A stretch of DNA of 64,000 bases. Source: an uncultured Eggerthellaceae bacterium. Lineage in GTDB: Bacteria > Actinomycetota > Coriobacteriia > Coriobacteriales > Eggerthellaceae. This document shows positions 61,658-64,000 of this stretch, piece by piece. Under the pieces are notes generated by a model. It was not told the DNA's origin and did no database searches. It saw only the letters and a list, made by a program, of their open reading frames with translations. The stretch spans positions 1 to 64,000 of the forward strand of contig CAJTVP010000003.1 in NCBI GenBank assembly GCA_910580205.1. The letters run 5' to 3'. The position numbers and the translations under genes are program-made. The stretch's first letter is position 1. Each line of letters begins with the position of its first letter.

Positions 61658-62434
61658 CTACAGCGCCGCTTTCACGATCTGGATGAAGGATGCGGCTTTG
61701 AGCGACGCGCCGCCCACGAGTCCGCCGTCGATATCCGGCTGGGACAGGAGGAGCTCGGCGTTGCCCTCGTTCATGGAGCCTCCGTACAGCACGCGCATCT
61801 GCGCCGCCACGTCTCCGAAGAGAGCGGAGAGCGTCTCGCGGATGGCGCCGCAGACCTCTTGGGCTTGCTCAGGGGTGGCCGTGCGCCCCGTGCCGATGGC
61901 CCAAATGGGCTCGTAGGCCACGACCGCATGGGCTGCAGCCTCCGCATCTATCCCTGCGAACGCGGCCTTCACCTGCGCTTCGACGAACTCCAGATAGGAC
62001 CCCTCATCGCGCACGGCCAAGGATTCGCCCACGCAGACGATGGGATCGATCCGCTGGGTGCCATCCGCCACCAGCGCCGCCACCTTGCGGTTCACGTCCT
62101 CGTTCGTTTCGCCGAAGTACTGGCGGCGCTCCGAGTGGCCCACGATGCAGTAGGCGCAGCCGATCCCTCGGAGCATGGGGATGGAGATCTCTCCGGTATA
62201 CGCGCCCGACGGCTCCCAAAAGACGTTCTGCGCGCCCACGGCCACGCCCAGCTTGTCGAACTCGAAGACGGTGTAGACGGGCTTGAGGTCCGTGAAAGGC
62301 GGGAACACGGCCACGTCCACCGCATCAAGCCAATCCGGCTCCATCTCGTTGGAGATCTCTTGAGCCAGCACCACCGCTTCTCCGATGGTGTTGTTCATCT
62401 TCCAATTCCCTGCGATCAGAGGTTTGCGAGCCAT
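61658..62434 (-). CDS. tpiA: triosephosphate isomerase
   Basis: The 258-residue TIM barrel has AGNWKMNNT (catalytic Asn/Lys), the catalytic histidine in IVGHSERRQYFGE, the catalytic glutamate in VAYEPIWAIGTGRTA, and the phosphate-binding VLYGGSMNEGN. It interconverts dihydroxyacetone phosphate and glyceraldehyde 3-phosphate. It starts 3 nt after pgk and abuts gpmI. Confidence 0.97.
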   Translation of the reverse strand: MARKPLIAGNWKMNNTIGEAVVLAQEISNEMEPDWLDAVDVAVFPPFTDLKPVYTVFEFDKLGVAVGAQNVFWEPSGAYTGEISIPMLRGIGCAYCIVGHSERRQYFGETNEDVNRKVAALVADGTQRIDPIVCVGESLAVRDEGSYLEFVEAQVKAAFAGIDAEAAAHAVVAYEPIWAIGTGRTATPEQAQEVCGAIRETLSALFGDVAAQMRVLYGGSMNEGNAELLLSQPDIDGGLVGGASLKAASFIQIVKAAL

Positions 62435-62437
62435 GAG

Positions 62438-63640
62438 CTACCTTCCTTCCACATCCGTCATGAGAGCAGCCACTCCCGGCAGCTCTTCGCCTTGCACCAG
62501 CTCCATGGACGCGCCGCCGCCGGTGGAGATGAACGTCATCTCATCCGCCAGGCCGAACTGGTTCACCGCCGCCACCGAATCTCCGCCGCCGATGATGGTG
62601 TCGGCCTCCGCGTTCGCCGCGATGGCTTCGGCCACCTTGCGCGTGCCATGGGAGAACGGCTCCATCTCAAAGACGCCCATGGGCCCGTTCCAGAACACGC
62701 ATGCTGCCTTCTTGATGGCATCCGCGTAGATGTCCGCCGTCTCAGGGCCGATGTCCAGCCCCATGAGGTCCTCTGGGATCTCATCCACGGAGACGAAGAA
62801 CGCCTCCGCGTCCTCTTCCATGGCCTTCGCCGCCACCACGTCCACGGGCAGATGCAGCTTGACGCCGTTGGCCTTCGCCTTCTCCATCATGGCGCGGGCC
62901 CGATCGGTCCAATCCGGCTCCACCAGAGAGGCGCCTGTGGCCTTGCCCTCGGCCATGAGGAACGTGAAGCACATGGCTCCGCCGATGATGAGGCCGTCCA
63001 CCTTGTCCAGAAGCGCGTCGATCACCTTGATCTTGTCGGAGACCTTGCTGCCGCCTAGAACGGCGATGAAGGGCCGCTTCGGATCGTCCAACATCCCCGT
63101 GAGCGTGCCCACCTCTTTCTGCATGAGGTAGCCCGCATAAGCAGGGAGCAGATCCGCCACGCCCTTGGTGGAGGCGTGGGCGCGATGCGCCGTCCCGAAG
63201 GCGTCGTTCACGTAGACATCCGCCAGAGAAGCCAGCTCCCGGGCGAAATCCGGGTCGTTCTTCTTCTCGCGTCCGTCGAACCGCACGTTCTCCAGAAGCG
63301 CCACCTGGCCGTCTCCGAGAGCAGAGGCCACCTGCGCCGCGCTCGGACCGGTGACGTCTTCAGCCAGCACGACTTCCTGGCCCAGAAGCTCCGAGAGCCG
63401 CGCTGCGGCGGGAGCGTTGCTGAACTCCGCTTCAAAGCCGTTGCCGGATGGACGGCCTTTGTGGCTCATCAATATCATGCGGCCGCCATCGGCGATGAGC
63501 TTTTGGATGGTGGGAAGCGCCCGCTGGATGCGCGTGTCATCCGTGACGACGCCGTCTTTGGTGGGCACGTTGAAATCCACGCGAACGAGCACCTTCTTGC
63601 CGCGAGCGTCAAGATCGTCGATGGATCGGATGTCTGCCAT
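62438..63640 (-). CDS. pgk: phosphoglycerate kinase
   Basis: The 400-residue enzyme has KKVLVRVDFNVPTKDG, LLENVRFDGREKKND, VLGGSKVSDKIKVI, NGPMGVFEMEPFSHGT and GGGDSVAAVNQFG. It makes ATP from 1,3-bisphosphoglycerate. The usual SHLGRP reads SHKGRP, a conservative-looking change outside the catalytic residues. It follows gap, with a 156-nt gap containing a large inverted repeat. Confidence 0.97.
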   Translation of the reverse strand: MADIRSIDDLDARGKKVLVRVDFNVPTKDGVVTDDTRIQRALPTIQKLIADGGRMILMSHKGRPSGNGFEAEFSNAPAAARLSELLGQEVVLAEDVTGPSAAQVASALGDGQVALLENVRFDGREKKNDPDFARELASLADVYVNDAFGTAHRAHASTKGVADLLPAYAGYLMQKEVGTLTGMLDDPKRPFIAVLGGSKVSDKIKVIDALLDKVDGLIIGGAMCFTFLMAEGKATGASLVEPDWTDRARAMMEKAKANGVKLHLPVDVVAAKAMEEDAEAFFVSVDEIPEDLMGLDIGPETADIYADAIKKAACVFWNGPMGVFEMEPFSHGTRKVAEAIAANAEADTIIGGGDSVAAVNQFGLADEMTFISTGGGASMELVQGEELPGVAALMTDVEGR

Positions 63641-63687
63641 GGGATCTCCTTTCGTTGGATCGAGCGAACCGTCTGGAAACGCAGCGA

Positions 63688-63788
63688 GGCCGCCTCTGGT
63701 GGGCCAGATCAGCGCGAAAGCCGCAGGGAGTTGGCTTCGTCCAACGACCGGAGGCGTGGAGGGCTGAGATGGTGTGCCAGAGGCGGCC
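63688..63788. repeat. 12-bp long-range inverted repeat in the gap-pgk intergenic region
   Basis: GGCCGCCTCTGG (63688-63699) and CCAGAGGCGGCC (63777-63788) are exact complements enclosing 77 nt. The interior holds a smaller GTTGG/CCAAC hairpin with a 6-nt loop near 63730-63745. The outer arm begins 9 nt after the gap stop. The whole could fold as a branched RNA between the two genes. Confidence 0.8.
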
Positions 63789-63796
63789 GCAGCCGT

Positions 63797-64000
63797 TTAC
63801 AGCATGATCTTGGCCAGATCCTTGACTCGGTTGGAGTAGCCCCACTCGTTGTCATACCAAGAGATGCACTTCACGAAGTTGCCTTCGCCGCCGAGCACCA
63901 TGGTGAGGCCGGAATCGAAAACGGAGGAATGCGGATCGCCCACGATGTCGATGGACACCAGCGGGTCGTCCGTGTACTCCAGGATGCCCTTCATGGGGCC
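63797..64000 (-). CDS. gap: glyceraldehyde-3-phosphate dehydrogenase, C-terminal part
   Basis: The visible 67 residues include SIDIVGDPHSSVFDSGLT and the strongly conserved ISWYDNEWGYSNRVKDL near the C-terminus of GAPDH. The remainder lies beyond the right edge. It would produce 1,3-bisphosphoglycerate for pgk, the next gene. The catalytic cysteine and the NAD-binding domain are outside the window. Confidence 0.95.
   Translation of the reverse strand, partial: GPMKGILEYTDDPLVSIDIVGDPHSSVFDSGLTMVLGGEGNFVKCISWYDNEWGYSNRVKDLAKIML

Noticed and set aside
62438..63640. SHKGRP in place of SHLGRP in phosphoglycerate kinase as a sign of altered function
   Set aside because: All catalytic and nucleotide-binding motifs are intact and the position tolerates change, so it is noted only as a sequence variant.

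Overview
This 64 kb window is a stretch of bacterial chromosome with high G+C, very dense coding and almost all genes on the minus strand. The gene content fits a high-G+C Gram-positive bacterium. It has a heterotetrameric GlyQS, PpsR beside glyS, a primary sigma factor with a long Lys/Ala-rich N-terminus, an LCP cell-envelope protein, an LPXTG surface protein and a gap-pgk-tpiA-secG-gpmI cluster. My best guess is an anaerobic member of the Coriobacteriia (Slackia/Eggerthella-like). That placement is inference, since no rRNA is present. I see no phage, transposase, CRISPR array or defence genes.

Layout from left to right, read on the minus strand unless stated. 1-6.6 kb: rpsP-khpA-rimM-trmD, then lepB-glyQ-glyS-ppsR. 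6.6-12.2 kb: the branched-chain amino-acid operon ilvD-ilvB-ilvN-ilvC behind a structured leader with an intrinsic terminator. 12.2-15.0 kb: prfA-prmC-purine nucleoside phosphorylase. 15.1-18.0 kb: trxA and trxB, and a divergent plus-strand CPA2 antiporter. 18.0-27.2 kb: thrS, a membrane zinc-ribbon protein, valS, clpX, clpP and tig. 27.3-35.2 kb: a plus-strand tRNA-Leu(UAG) whose 3' end touches the stop codon of a 2,611-residue LPXTG surface protein. 35.4-37.6 kb (plus): sstT, a YfcE-like phosphoesterase and a YkgJ-type cysteine-cluster protein. 37.6-38.5 kb: a rhodanese gene, then an unusual 52-bp duplication of the tRNA-Asn 3' end and terminator around perfect palindromes. 38.5-44.9 kb: rpoD, priA, metK (with a SAM-riboswitch-like leader) and nfo. 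45.0-54.7 kb: the conserved DUF177-rpmF-plsX-rnc-smc-ftsY-ffh cluster. 54.8-59.7 kb: an LCP-like protein, murA, tsf, rpsB and tRNA-Leu(GAG). 59.8-64 kb: the glycolytic cluster gap-pgk-tpiA-gpmI with secG.

The genes form coherent modules: ribosome and translation (rpsP, rimM, trmD, khpA, rpsB, tsf, rpmF, prfA/prmC, four aminoacyl-tRNA synthetase subunits), protein export (lepB, ffh, ftsY, secG), protein quality control (tig, clpP, clpX), genome maintenance (smc, priA, nfo), envelope synthesis (plsX, murA, LCP) and central metabolism. Most of the window is ordinary core genome. The parts that deserve attention are the tRNA-Asn duplication scar, the mosaic giant adhesin, the ilv and metK leaders, the palindrome laid over the rpsP promoter, and an LCP-like protein that lacks the usual catalytic arginine.

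Several true starts lie inside longer open frames. I set them by Shine-Dalgarno position and family alignment. GTG starts are used by rimM, ilvD, tig, rpmF, priA, the zinc-ribbon gene and probably the ykgJ gene, and secG appears to use TTG.
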